A DNA stretch of 39,359 nucleotides, from contig JBFMFY010000029.1 of the NCBI GenBank assembly GCA_040751955.1, forward strand, positions 1-39,359, written 5' to 3'. Positions 32,298 through 39,359 of this stretch are shown here, piece after piece. This stretch comes from SpSt-333 sp040751955 (GTDB taxonomy: Bacteria; Bacteroidota; Ignavibacteria; UBA10030; UBA8401). Positions within the stretch are counted from its first letter, which is position 1. Every line of letters begins with the position of its first letter. Made by a program: the position numbers and the translations under genes. Below the pieces are notes generated by a model. That model searched no databases, was not told where the DNA came from, and worked only from the letters and a program-made list of their open reading frames with translations.

Positions 32298-34255
32298 CCT
32301 TCTTCCGCCGTACGCTTGCTGTATTCGTCCTTGCTTCATCTACCTTATGTTCTCAGGAGAAGATTGATTCCTTATCTGCGCCGGTTCGGAAGGACTCTCT
32401 CGTTTATGTAAGACCAATTCCGGATATCGGTTCTATCGAACCGATTGATTCAACGAAACAATTCATTTCTGCGCAAAAAATTATCTGGGAAGAATATCGG
32501 TCATTGTACGACATTCTTTCCGTGCAGCCCGGCGTGTTTGTGCGTGATTTAGCAAGCCCCGGTCAGCAAAACCAAGTTGTAATCGGAGGACTCTCCGATA
32601 AGAACATTTCCATAATGGTTGACGGCATTTCGTACAACGATTTTCACACCGGCAGTTTTAATCTCTGGCTGATTCCTGTAGAAGCAATTGAACGAATAGA
32701 ATACGTCGGAACTTCACAATCAGTTTTTTATGACGGAAGATCGGGCGCCGCAGCGATCAACATTGTTACAAAGAATTTCGACAACAACCGTGCCATTACC
32801 AACCTGCGTTACAGCCAGGGAGTTAACGGTTATACCAACACCGACGCTTTTTTTGCGCAGAACATACTCCGCGATTTAAATTTGACCCTTGCACTCTCTC
32901 ATCACGGGTTTGGTTCAAACAAAGAAGCAAATAATTTCAGGGGGCGATTCCTCAATTCCAACGACGATGCATGGACATTCAGGAGCAAAGTACGGTACAA
33001 CGTCTCAGATTGGTTTAACCTTTCGTTCTTCTACCTTTACAACAAGACGTGGACGGGTCTTTTTGGCGGAGTTGACTACGGCAACAGCACAAGCATTTTT
33101 GACGGATTTCAGGCGGAGGTCCAGAATTATGAATCGTATGAAAAATATTCGAACAGCCATTATACGCTGACAGCTTCATTCCTCTCTGCTGCCGATTCAT
33201 CTTTTCATTCAACATTGTCGTTGTACCATTTCGACAGGCTGCGGGAATACCGCGATGAAGAGAACAGAGGGACCATCACGAACCAGATTTTCACAAAAAA
33301 GGATTTTACATCACTTACAACCGGTGTAAAATTTCAGATCGCATCGGATGTCGGATTCAACAGACTTAACGGATATATCAACTACGAGGAGATTGAATCT
33401 GAAAATATTCTGACGACCGGGTTGAAGGACGACATCTCCCTGCTGTCATTCTTCACCATCTCACCATTCATCGTCGCACGCGATTTCAGTGGAAACAAAT
33501 TAGTGCATGGTGGTGCGTACGGAACTCTCAGACTCACATCTGCAATATCATTTTTCGGCGGAATTACGGAGAACATCCAAAACGATAGAGCAACAGGAAC
33601 AAACATGACAAAGAATTTATTCATCGTCAATCCTGCAGAGCTGCACAACATTGAATCATTCTCCATGCTTGAGTTCGGCAGCACCGTTTCATTCTCCCCG
33701 GCATTCAGCGGTTCAATTTCCTATCGCAGGACGGTGCTGAAGAATCCAATCGAATTCGATACTTCTTCCACTTTCTTAACAATCGCACCGATTATCTCAC
33801 AGGAATTCTTATATGATGCGATCGCAGCATCGGCACACCTCACCATTGGAAAATTTCATTTTGAAGGAAATGCAAATTATCTGAAGCAGCCAGCAATAAT
33901 ACGGAACGGCGTTCCACTCACACTGTATCCCGAACTGACGCTCAACGGCTCGGCATACTTCCACGGATTGCTTGCAAAGGGAAAATTAGATCTTAAAGCC
34001 GGTATCAGAGGACGATATTATTCACGACAGACCGGAATGAAACCGTACGATGAGGCTGGCGTCTGGCTACCTTCTTCCATTCTCAGTTATGGTCCAAGCG
34101 GTACGATGGATCTGTTTGCCATCGGAAAAATCGGGAGTGCATACGTTCATCTCATTTGGGAAAATGTAACGCGAAATGAATACTTGCTTGCCCCTGTGTA
34201 TCCTATGTACGACGGAAATATACGGTTCGGATTATCGTGGGAGTTTTTAGATTAG
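32294..34255 (+). CDS. TonB-dependent outer-membrane receptor
   Basis: The 653-residue protein has a signal peptide (about 1-20, ending TLCSQ). The plug domain (about 50-165) shows SLYDILSVQPGVFVRDL, GGLSDKNISIMVDGISYNDF and the pre-barrel motif RIEYVGTSQSVFYDGRSGAAAINIVTKN split across this region. The rest is a beta-barrel rich in alternating aromatic residues. It imports an unknown ligand using TonB energy. It lacks the N-terminal CarboxypepD_reg domain common in Bacteroidota SusC-type receptors, and ends in Asp where many outer-membrane barrels end in Phe. It is coupled to ispE by an ATGA overlap, and its stop overlaps that of the convergent YjbR-like gene. Confidence 0.88.
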   Translation: MTFFRRTLAVFVLASSTLCSQEKIDSLSAPVRKDSLVYVRPIPDIGSIEPIDSTKQFISAQKIIWEEYRSLYDILSVQPGVFVRDLASPGQQNQVVIGGLSDKNISIMVDGISYNDFHTGSFNLWLIPVEAIERIEYVGTSQSVFYDGRSGAAAINIVTKNFDNNRAITNLRYSQGVNGYTNTDAFFAQNILRDLNLTLALSHHGFGSNKEANNFRGRFLNSNDDAWTFRSKVRYNVSDWFNLSFFYLYNKTWTGLFGGVDYGNSTSIFDGFQAEVQNYESYEKYSNSHYTLTASFLSAADSSFHSTLSLYHFDRLREYRDEENRGTITNQIFTKKDFTSLTTGVKFQIASDVGFNRLNGYINYEEIESENILTTGLKDDISLLSFFTISPFIVARDFSGNKLVHGGAYGTLRLTSAISFFGGITENIQNDRATGTNMTKNLFIVNPAELHNIESFSMLEFGSTVSFSPAFSGSISYRRTVLKNPIEFDTSSTFLTIAPIISQEFLYDAIAASAHLTIGKFHFEGNANYLKQPAIIRNGVPLTLYPELTLNGSAYFHGLLAKGKLDLKAGIRGRYYSRQTGMKPYDEAGVWLPSSILSYGPSGTMDLFAIGKIGSAYVHLIWENVTRNEYLLAPVYPMYDGNIRFGLSWEFLD

Positions 34256-34632
34256 CGATTCTTCTTCACTTTCTTAACATCAACGATCTTCTTTTTTAAT
34301 TTCATCGGCAGATTCTTCACTACTTCGTCGTACGAATGATCGATCAGTTCGTACACCAATCCATCGGGAATAGAACCGTCAGCATCAACGGTGTTCCACC
34401 ATTTTTTGTTCATGTGGTACCCGGGTTTAACAGCGGGATATCGTTCGCGCAGTTCGATGGCGCGTTCGGGATCGCATTTGAGATTCATGGAGAGAGGAAT
34501 ATCGTTGACGTTTGTCAGGAGGAACATCTTGCCGAAAACTTTAAAAACGAGTGTCTCTTCATCAAAAGGGAATTCTTCAGTGATCTTCCCTTTTTTGTTC
34601 AGACAGTATTCGCGGAGATCAGCCAGATTCAT
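34252..34632 (-). CDS. MmcQ/YjbR-like protein
   Basis: The 126-residue small cytosolic protein of the YjbR fold shows LREYCLNKKGKITEEFPF, then VFKVFGKMFLLT and SMNLKCDPERAIELRERY. GYHMNKKWWNTV is the strongest signature. The family has a double-wing DNA-binding-like fold but no established function. The preferred start is ATG 34632, in a TGATG overlap with the TPR gene; the in-frame TTG just upstream is less likely. The stop overlaps the stop of the convergent TonB receptor gene. Confidence 0.87.
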   Translation of the reverse strand: MNLADLREYCLNKKGKITEEFPFDEETLVFKVFGKMFLLTNVNDIPLSMNLKCDPERAIELRERYPAVKPGYHMNKKWWNTVDADGSIPDGLVYELIDHSYDEVVKNLPMKLKKKIVDVKKVKKNR

Positions 34633-36482
34633 CAAATTGCATCCCCGCGCAGCAACCGTATCCGCTTTCTCGCTTCCTCAGCAAAAAGTGAAAAAGGATA
34701 TTTTTCCAAAATCGTTTCATACGCTCCAATCGCCCTCTGCTTGTCATTCAAATACATTTGGTACAACTCACCCATCCTGAAATAGGTTTTATCCTTTTCA
34801 GTGCTCAATGTGAATTCATCCAACAGCCTGCGGTATGATGCAAGTGCCTGATCGAATTGATGGAGTTGAATCTGGTATTCCGCTTTTTTCAACAAGGCAT
34901 CGTCCGCAAGTGGCGCAGCGGCATATTGATTGACAATGGAGCCGAATTCGTTCGCCGCTTCGCTGATTTTAAACTGACGGGCAAGCAATTCGGCGCGCGC
35001 ATACTGCTTCAACGCATCACGGAACTGGAACAGGTTTTCGGTGATGAAATACTGCAGGATCAGCGCATCGTTTGTTTCGTCCGCTTTCAGGTTCTGCGTC
35101 AACGGCTGCAGTACGGCGAGGGCGCTGTCAAAATTATTCTTAAAGAACTGCAACTCTGCAAGCCGTAACTGGGCAAAGGACTGTTGCTCCTGACTCGCGT
35201 ATGGTGACCTGCTCATTGTCGTGAACCGTTTCTGAGATTCATCCAGTTTCCCCTGAGCAATGTTAATATCACCAATGGTTGACAGTACCGTCGGTATCAT
35301 CGAACCAGCAGGTGAAATAGTCAGCACCGAATCGAACGTATGCAGCGCACCGTCCAGATCGAACATCTGCTTGTAGCGGATCATGCCGATGCGGTAAAGC
35401 GAATTCGCGGCGATGTTGCTGAACGGAAACTCTTTCGACAGTTGAGCATAGAGGCTGATCGCTCCGGAAAATGTCGGCTGTGTTTCCAACATGGATAAAC
35501 CGCTTTCATTACGAGATGATGCGGCAGAATCACCGCGAGCGCTCAATTCTTCCATACACCGGGCGAACCCGAACGTTGCTTGCGGTTTGTGCTGCATCGG
35601 AAGCCCGCTATTCAGAGCAAGTCGGTATGCCTGAGCGGAGATGCCATATTCTTTTTCACGAAAGAGACGCTCGGCAAACTGGAATATCTCAACGCCGCCG
35701 GAATTCATTAATGATTCAATCTTTTTTGCTATGGTGAACGCATCGTTGTAACGATGCTCTTCCATAGAGAGCCAGAGCTGGATGCGCAGCAGCGGAATAG
35801 TTTGTCGTGTTGACACCTCTTCATCCACAACACTGATTGCTGCCCGCAGTCCTTCATCCCTTGTTACGATCGATGACAATCGCGATTGCACGAAATCATA
35901 CTGAAGTTCATTCTGTCTGAGCATCTTTACATACTCGCGCGTAGAATTCTTGTAATCCATCATGAATGCATAAAGATATCCCAGTTCGTTTGCAAAGACG
36001 AATTCGTCGCCGATGTCTTTACGGCCTCGAATGTATGTGGCAATTGCTTTATCAAACAGGCGCTGATTCACCTGTTCATTCGCCACAGCGCGGTAGAACA
36101 TTTGATTCTTATTCGCGGATTGAAGGATGGAATTCCAGACCGATTCGGCTTCAACCTGCTTACCTGCCATGGCATACAGTGTGCCGATGTTTGCCTGCAG
36201 TGTAAAATCGAATGGTATTGTGCGTAAGCGCCTGACGCTTAATTGTATCGCTTCGTCGTACTGCTTCACCTGCACGTACATTCGCCGGAGCGCGTCGAAG
36301 TACGGATAATTATTCGAATCTTTGGCGTACAGATCTCTGTACAATTGAAGCGCACGTTCGTATTCTCCCTGCTGTTCAAACGCCTGTGCAAGACGAAAGA
36401 CATTCCCGCTCTGATCTTGCTGGGCAATGGCGCAGAGCATTGAGATGAAAACAAAAGTTGAGATTTCAAGGATCTTTCTCAT
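34632..36482 (-). CDS. Secreted tetratricopeptide-repeat protein
   Basis: The 616-residue protein has a signal peptide (MRKILEISTFVFISMLCAIA). It is then TPR-like helices almost throughout: for example LAQAFEQQGEYERALQLY, YVQVKQYDEAIQLSV, and the C-terminal QFDQALASYRRLLDEF and QRAIGAYETILEKYPFS. It probably acts as a periplasmic scaffold, in the manner of outer-membrane assembly or gliding-associated TPR proteins; that role is inferred only from architecture. The ATG at 36482 is preferred over a TTG two codons upstream. The promoter region holds a MITE-like element. Confidence 0.82.
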   Translation of the reverse strand: MRKILEISTFVFISMLCAIAQQDQSGNVFRLAQAFEQQGEYERALQLYRDLYAKDSNNYPYFDALRRMYVQVKQYDEAIQLSVRRLRTIPFDFTLQANIGTLYAMAGKQVEAESVWNSILQSANKNQMFYRAVANEQVNQRLFDKAIATYIRGRKDIGDEFVFANELGYLYAFMMDYKNSTREYVKMLRQNELQYDFVQSRLSSIVTRDEGLRAAISVVDEEVSTRQTIPLLRIQLWLSMEEHRYNDAFTIAKKIESLMNSGGVEIFQFAERLFREKEYGISAQAYRLALNSGLPMQHKPQATFGFARCMEELSARGDSAASSRNESGLSMLETQPTFSGAISLYAQLSKEFPFSNIAANSLYRIGMIRYKQMFDLDGALHTFDSVLTISPAGSMIPTVLSTIGDINIAQGKLDESQKRFTTMSRSPYASQEQQSFAQLRLAELQFFKNNFDSALAVLQPLTQNLKADETNDALILQYFITENLFQFRDALKQYARAELLARQFKISEAANEFGSIVNQYAAAPLADDALLKKAEYQIQLHQFDQALASYRRLLDEFTLSTEKDKTYFRMGELYQMYLNDKQRAIGAYETILEKYPFSLFAEEARKRIRLLRGDAI

Positions 36483-36485
36483 GAT

Positions 36486-36518
36486 CAAATATACGGGTTT
36501 GCTTGTATGAATAGCAAA
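36486..36518 (-). promoter_or_regulatory. Possible Bacteroidota-type promoter of the TPR gene
   Basis: On the minus strand TTTG (36515-36518), 21 bases, then TATATTTG (36486-36493), a perfect TAnnTTTG box. It ends only 3 bases before the ATG, so transcripts would be leaderless or nearly so. The -33 box overlaps the direct repeat flanking the MITE. Confidence 0.35.
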
Positions 36519-36526
36519 AAAGAAAG
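36517..36526. repeat. Left flanking direct repeat of the MITE
   Basis: AAAAAGAAAG, identical to 36648-36657 on the other side of the element. Its last base (G, 36526) may also be counted as part of the inverted end. Confidence 0.6.
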
Positions 36527-36647
36527 TAGTGTCTCAGTTTGATTGCTGAGCTATTCCTTCAAGAAAAAACCCGTCATGTAGAACTTGTTTTCAGCATCTT
36601 ATGTGGATCCCGAAACAAGTTCGGTGTGACAATACTGAGACACTACC
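36527..36647. mobile_element. MITE-like element with REP-like core
   Basis: A 121-bp non-coding element has inverted ends TAGTGTCTCAGT (36527-36538) and ACTGAGACACTA (36634-36645). A 10-bp direct repeat AAAAAGAAAG flanks it at 36517-36526 and 36648-36657, consistent with a target duplication. Inside, GAACTTGTTT (36581-36590) and AAACAAGTTC (36613-36622) form a nested palindrome that resembles widespread GTCAT...GAACTTGTTTCAGCATC intergenic repeats. No ORF is present, so it would depend on a transposase encoded elsewhere. Confidence 0.65.
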
Positions 36648-36657
36648 AAAAAGAAAG
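36648..36657. repeat. Right flanking direct repeat of the MITE
   Basis: AAAAAGAAAG. On the minus strand this is the CTTTCTTTTT tail of the pilin-operon terminator. Confidence 0.6.
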
Positions 36658-36679
36658 GCGCATCAACGTGCGCCTTTTT
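36648..36679 (-). terminator. Terminator of the pilin-like operon (probably bidirectional)
   Basis: AAAGGCGCA (36654-36662) and TGCGCCTTT (36669-36677) form a perfect 9-bp stem with a 6-base loop. T-runs follow in both directions. It lies 26 bases past the stop of the last pilin-like gene. Confidence 0.85.
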
Positions 36680-36703
36680 CACTTGAAACGTATTGGTGGG
36701 TAT

Positions 36704-37909
36704 TCATTCGAACCACGATAGTATTTCATACTTGCCTGTAGCAGGAAAGTAATCAGGTGAATCATTGCTGAATCTGGAGTCAAAGCGGAGGTTTAAATTA
36801 TATCCTTTACGTGATGAACCGGAAGCTCCGTTGGAGGTAGCATACAGACGTTCAACAATCATTCCTCCATAGACATTCAGTGTGCCGGCAGGACGGGAGG
36901 TACCGTTTTGCACTGCTAACCCTCCCGTATAACTGTACATTGTTGCTTGTACGTTAAATGTTGTCGCACTATTATCGGCAATCGTAACATCGCCGTAACT
37001 GACAATGCCTAGTACATCATTTGAATTCGGATTTGTTTTAGGATTATCACTCATGACCAGATCATTTGTTATGATTGTGGTACCCCCCGTTGATCCGCTG
37101 CTTCGCAGCGACGCCAAAGTTACACGTCCGTCGAGAGTCCCTTCGACGTACAGCGTTCCTTTGTCAATAGCGATCACACCATTTGGTGAAAAGCTGCTCA
37201 GCGACTGGGTTGTGTACGATGCGGCTGATGAAGTTTTCCAACTGACGGTACCGTCGGAATTAAACTTTATATACAGCGTTCCTCCTGTTTGACTATAACC
37301 GCCACTCGTTGCAGCGGTAAGGATGTTGGTGTAACTAGTATTATTCGGCATTGTAATGCTGACGCCTGATTCAAAACCGCCTTGAAATTGCGGAGTTGCC
37401 GGAGATCCTGATTTTGTTATGCCCGACAAGGAAGTTGCCTTCCCCATGAATACCGGAGAACCGAACGTTTTCAATTTCCCTTGTGTATGACTCGGACCGC
37501 CGATCGTGTCTCCCGTTTCCCAAGCGGCAGCAGAAGCGCTGGTGCCTCCGTAGTAAGCAAATTTAGAAAAGTTACTCGGTTTCATTACGATCGTTACGGA
37601 CTGGGATGACCCTCCGTATGATGCTGTTGCGGTGATTTGTTTCTTGCCCCCACCTAAATCCGTAACAGTGCCGCTGAATGTACCGCCGTTATAGCTGACG
37701 TTAGAGTATCCGGCTGTCCACGACGGAGTTTCCCACACTTTTGAGCAAACCAAATTTGCAGCAGCAACGGCTAGTGTATATCGCTGGGTGTTTTCATAGT
37801 ACGACAATGAATTGTCCAGTGCCTGCACTCCGACGTCCGACATATTTTTTCCAGTCAGCAACATGATTGCACAAAAACCAATTACCATATAAATAGAAGT
37901 TCTTCCCAT
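36704..37909 (-). CDS. Pilin-associated protein, DUF4900/PilX-like
   Basis: The 401-residue protein begins Met-Gly and has one hydrophobic segment (about 7-20, IYMVIGFCAIMLL). A large Gly/Ser/Thr-rich extracytoplasmic region of beta character follows. The C-terminal part (GTLYVEGTLDGRVTL, LGIVSYGDVTIA, GGMIVERLY) resembles DUF4900/PilX-type proteins found with type IV pilus-like minor pilins. No canonical prepilin motif (GFTLIE) is seen. GGGAG near the ATG is a good ribosome-binding site. It is third and last in an operon of three Met-Gly proteins. Confidence 0.68.
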   Translation of the reverse strand: MGRTSIYMVIGFCAIMLLTGKNMSDVGVQALDNSLSYYENTQRYTLAVAAANLVCSKVWETPSWTAGYSNVSYNGGTFSGTVTDLGGGKKQITATASYGGSSQSVTIVMKPSNFSKFAYYGGTSASAAAWETGDTIGGPSHTQGKLKTFGSPVFMGKATSLSGITKSGSPATPQFQGGFESGVSITMPNNTSYTNILTAATSGGYSQTGGTLYIKFNSDGTVSWKTSSAASYTTQSLSSFSPNGVIAIDKGTLYVEGTLDGRVTLASLRSSGSTGGTTIITNDLVMSDNPKTNPNSNDVLGIVSYGDVTIADNSATTFNVQATMYSYTGGLAVQNGTSRPAGTLNVYGGMIVERLYATSNGASGSSRKGYNLNLRFDSRFSNDSPDYFPATGKYEILSWFE

Positions 37910-37921
37910 ACAATACTCCCT

Positions 37922-38569
37922 TTACCTGTTCCGTAAATTTTTTGCAGCCAAACGAACCTGCCGCCAGTATGCCGTTTGGTATGGTCTGTCGAAAGATGCT
38001 CGGTTGACTATCAATGTATCCGATGCTGCCAAATTTTCAACCTGAATGGTGATTTGCATATACTGAATCAGCCCGCAATTTGCAACCGGCGACGGAATAG
38101 AATCTCTGAAAGAGTCAAAGTATTTTAAATCGAACACGGTAACTCCGAGATTCACACCGACCGGTGTCGCATTGTTCTCGACTCTGTATAATAATCTATC
38201 GTTTGGGTTCGGCGTTGCGCTCGCTTCACTCGTAGGACCGACATAATATGTCAACGAGTCTAAATTCCCGTCACCCTGGGGATCAGCACTCGTTGGAAAG
38301 TCTGTATAAAATTTTATTTTAATTGAATCAGCGTAACGGATCGCTTGTGACGGGTCAGAAATTTTTGTGGGATCTTTGCAATAACCGATCTTTTTGAAAT
38401 CATATTCCAATAGCCGGGTTATCTCTACAAGATTTTGTTGTACCAACAGATCTCCCCTATACATCTGCAAATTTTCCGCAGTTCCGGTATTGATCCGCAA
38501 GGCAATCAACAGAAGACTGCCGAATACCATGGTTGAAGCAATTAAATCAAGTATAGTTTGCGAGCCCAT
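37922..38569 (-). CDS. Pilin-like protein, PilW-type size and layout
   Basis: The 215-residue protein starts MGSQTILDLIASTMVFG: Met-Gly, a short polar stretch with one Asp, then a hydrophobic helix to about residue 26. The remainder is a soluble domain with a Cys pair candidate (GYCKD near residue 63 and VANCG near 164). This is the layout of a minor (pseudo)pilin with an extremely short leader, if cleavage occurs after Gly2. AAGGA upstream of the ATG supports the start. It sits 12 bases before the DUF4900-like gene. The family is not recognised with certainty. Confidence 0.6.
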   Translation of the reverse strand: MGSQTILDLIASTMVFGSLLLIALRINTGTAENLQMYRGDLLVQQNLVEITRLLEYDFKKIGYCKDPTKISDPSQAIRYADSIKIKFYTDFPTSADPQGDGNLDSLTYYVGPTSEASATPNPNDRLLYRVENNATPVGVNLGVTVFDLKYFDSFRDSIPSPVANCGLIQYMQITIQVENLAASDTLIVNRASFDRPYQTAYWRQVRLAAKNLRNR

Positions 38570-38587
38570 GTATCCTTTTCCTTCCTC

Positions 38588-39115
38588 CTACCGGAAATAC
38601 CAGTAACTGAAAATCTGTTTAAAGTGCAACGTGTCAGCACGGGTGGGGGTGACAGAATAATCTATGAGATAATCACTGGTCAATTCAACATCTATTTCTT
38701 TACTGAATGTGCGCGTTGTCGTGGATGCTACCGTTGTACCCGATATCGTCACATACGAGACCCTGACGCGTGTTTTATAAATTGCGGAATTCGTCAGCGT
38801 ATCGTACTTCACATAATTATTGTAGTCATCAATGTCATCATATAAATCCACTGAAGACTCCCCAGCGTCAGTGCCCAACGATCCCGCCACGGTGAGAGAA
38901 GTAATAACGGAAGCAACGGAATCGACTGTCCGTTCATCGAAAGCGAGGGCTGAAGACTGCTCCAGCATTGATGTACCAAGTGATGTAGCTGTAATACGAT
39001 ATTCAGCCATATCTTTGGTGTAACCGACATCAAGCGTTGTGGTGTTCACAGACAGGATTAATCTGCCCATGAGCATCAACGCCATTATAGTCAACATCGT
39101 TTGACCTAAGCCCAT
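38588..39115 (-). CDS. Pilin-like protein, first gene of the operon
   Basis: The 175-residue protein starts MGLGQTMLTIMALMLMG, again Met-Gly followed directly by a hydrophobic helix. The soluble part is Thr/Ser-rich (ASTTTRTFSKEIDVELTSDY), with an acidic DLYDDIDDY patch near residue 90. Its size resembles PilV/FimT-type minor pilins. The QT[IM]L motif right after the start is shared with the next gene. No Shine-Dalgarno is seen. A leader of about 210 bases with several hairpins precedes it. The function is inferred only from layout and operon. Confidence 0.58.
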   Translation of the reverse strand: MGLGQTMLTIMALMLMGRLILSVNTTTLDVGYTKDMAEYRITATSLGTSMLEQSSALAFDERTVDSVASVITSLTVAGSLGTDAGESSVDLYDDIDDYNNYVKYDTLTNSAIYKTRVRVSYVTISGTTVASTTTRTFSKEIDVELTSDYLIDYSVTPTRADTLHFKQIFSYWYFR

Positions 39116-39205
39116 AGAAAGTCTATTCTATAAATTTGGTTTTGCGTTTGCTATTTTAGGTATAATAAATCTTTTGGTCTGAAACATATGTGATTAAAAG
39201 CAATC

Positions 39206-39339
39206 TTGAAAGCTAAAAATTTCTTTCAATCAATTAGAATCTGTTAATATCTCTGCAGCGATATAGTGAAGATATTGTTAACAATTGGAAAGCAACCTGA
39301 GCAAATGGATTGCTTCCAAAACCATATTTGCATATTATA
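39206..39339 (-). promoter_or_regulatory. Structured leader and possible -10 box of the pilin-like operon
   Basis: The region 39116-39359 has no gene. On the minus strand TATAAT (39334-39339) is a candidate -10 whose -35 falls at the window edge. Downstream are three stems: 39287-39317 (GGAA/GCAA arms), 39243-39252 with 39270-39282 (10 bp with a 3-base bulge) and TTGAAAG/CTTTCAA (39206-39212 with 39223-39229). ATTGTTAACAAT at 39274-39285 is a 12-base palindrome. No known riboswitch was recognised. Confidence 0.4.
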
Positions 39340-39359
39340 TAATAAATTTCTCGAAATTT

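Noticed and set aside
39116..39359. c-di-GMP riboswitch ahead of the pilin-like operon
   Set aside because: The conserved GEMM core and tetraloop/receptor elements are absent; only generic stems are seen.
1..39359. CRISPR array, tRNA or rRNA genes
   Set aside because: No regularly spaced repeats, cloverleaf arms or conserved rRNA segments were seen in any gap.

Overview
This window looks like chromosomal DNA from a Gram-negative bacterium of the Bacteroidota/Chlorobiota/Ignavibacteriota (FCB) side of the tree. The evidence is lipid A genes (lpxB, lpxK), a TonB-dependent outer-membrane receptor, MEP-pathway genes (ispD, ispE), a class I-type SMC, moderate GC, weak Shine-Dalgarno use at many genes, some promoters with a TAnnTTTG-type -7 box, and a DUF4900/PilX-like pilin gene. 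I cannot name the genus from sequence alone. No tRNA, rRNA or CRISPR array was seen. No gene-free stretch exceeds about 245 bases.

Layout. Bases 1-1158 are an IS481-family insertion sequence whose left end coincides with the first base of the window. From 1237 to 29386 every gene is on the minus strand. Read in the direction of transcription, the order is: a HEAT-repeat secreted protein (28976-29386, own terminator); a glutaryl-CoA dehydrogenase-like gene with a strong promoter, followed by a small toxin-antitoxin pair and a terminator; guaB, an M24 peptidase, a glycosyltransferase, purD and an epimerase (tightly packed); tpiA; then one very compact run of about 15 kb. That run is a GH2-like/Yip1-like membrane protein, smc, a MtnX-like phosphatase, an ICMT-like methyltransferase, lpxB, a DUF374 acyltransferase, lpxK, a class I amidotransferase-like peptidase, queA, an APC permease, ispD and def. 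plsY, gpsA and a secreted amidohydrolase follow. Many junctions are ATGA/GTGA overlaps or gaps of 1-10 bases, so translational coupling is likely.

At 29503-31283 a lone receiver protein and an NtrC-type sigma54 activator form a two-gene operon with a good -35/-10 promoter, divergent from ispE and a TonB receptor gene (31443-34255, plus strand). Those converge, with overlapping stop codons, on a YjbR-like gene and a TPR protein (34252-36482). Between the TPR gene and the next operon lies a 121-bp MITE-like element with a REP-like core, flanked by a 10-bp direct repeat. The last 2.4 kb (36704-39115) is a three-gene operon of pilin-like proteins that all begin Met-Gly and are followed by one hydrophobic helix. 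It is preceded by a leader with several hairpins.

The observations most worth a second look are: (i) the GH2-like protein at 17427-20015, which has lost both catalytic glutamates and is fused to a Yip1-like multispanning membrane domain, encoded directly upstream of smc; (ii) the three Met-Gly pilin-like genes and their structured leader; (iii) the MITE/REP composite inserted in the tail of a terminator; and (iv) the IS481 start-codon hairpin.
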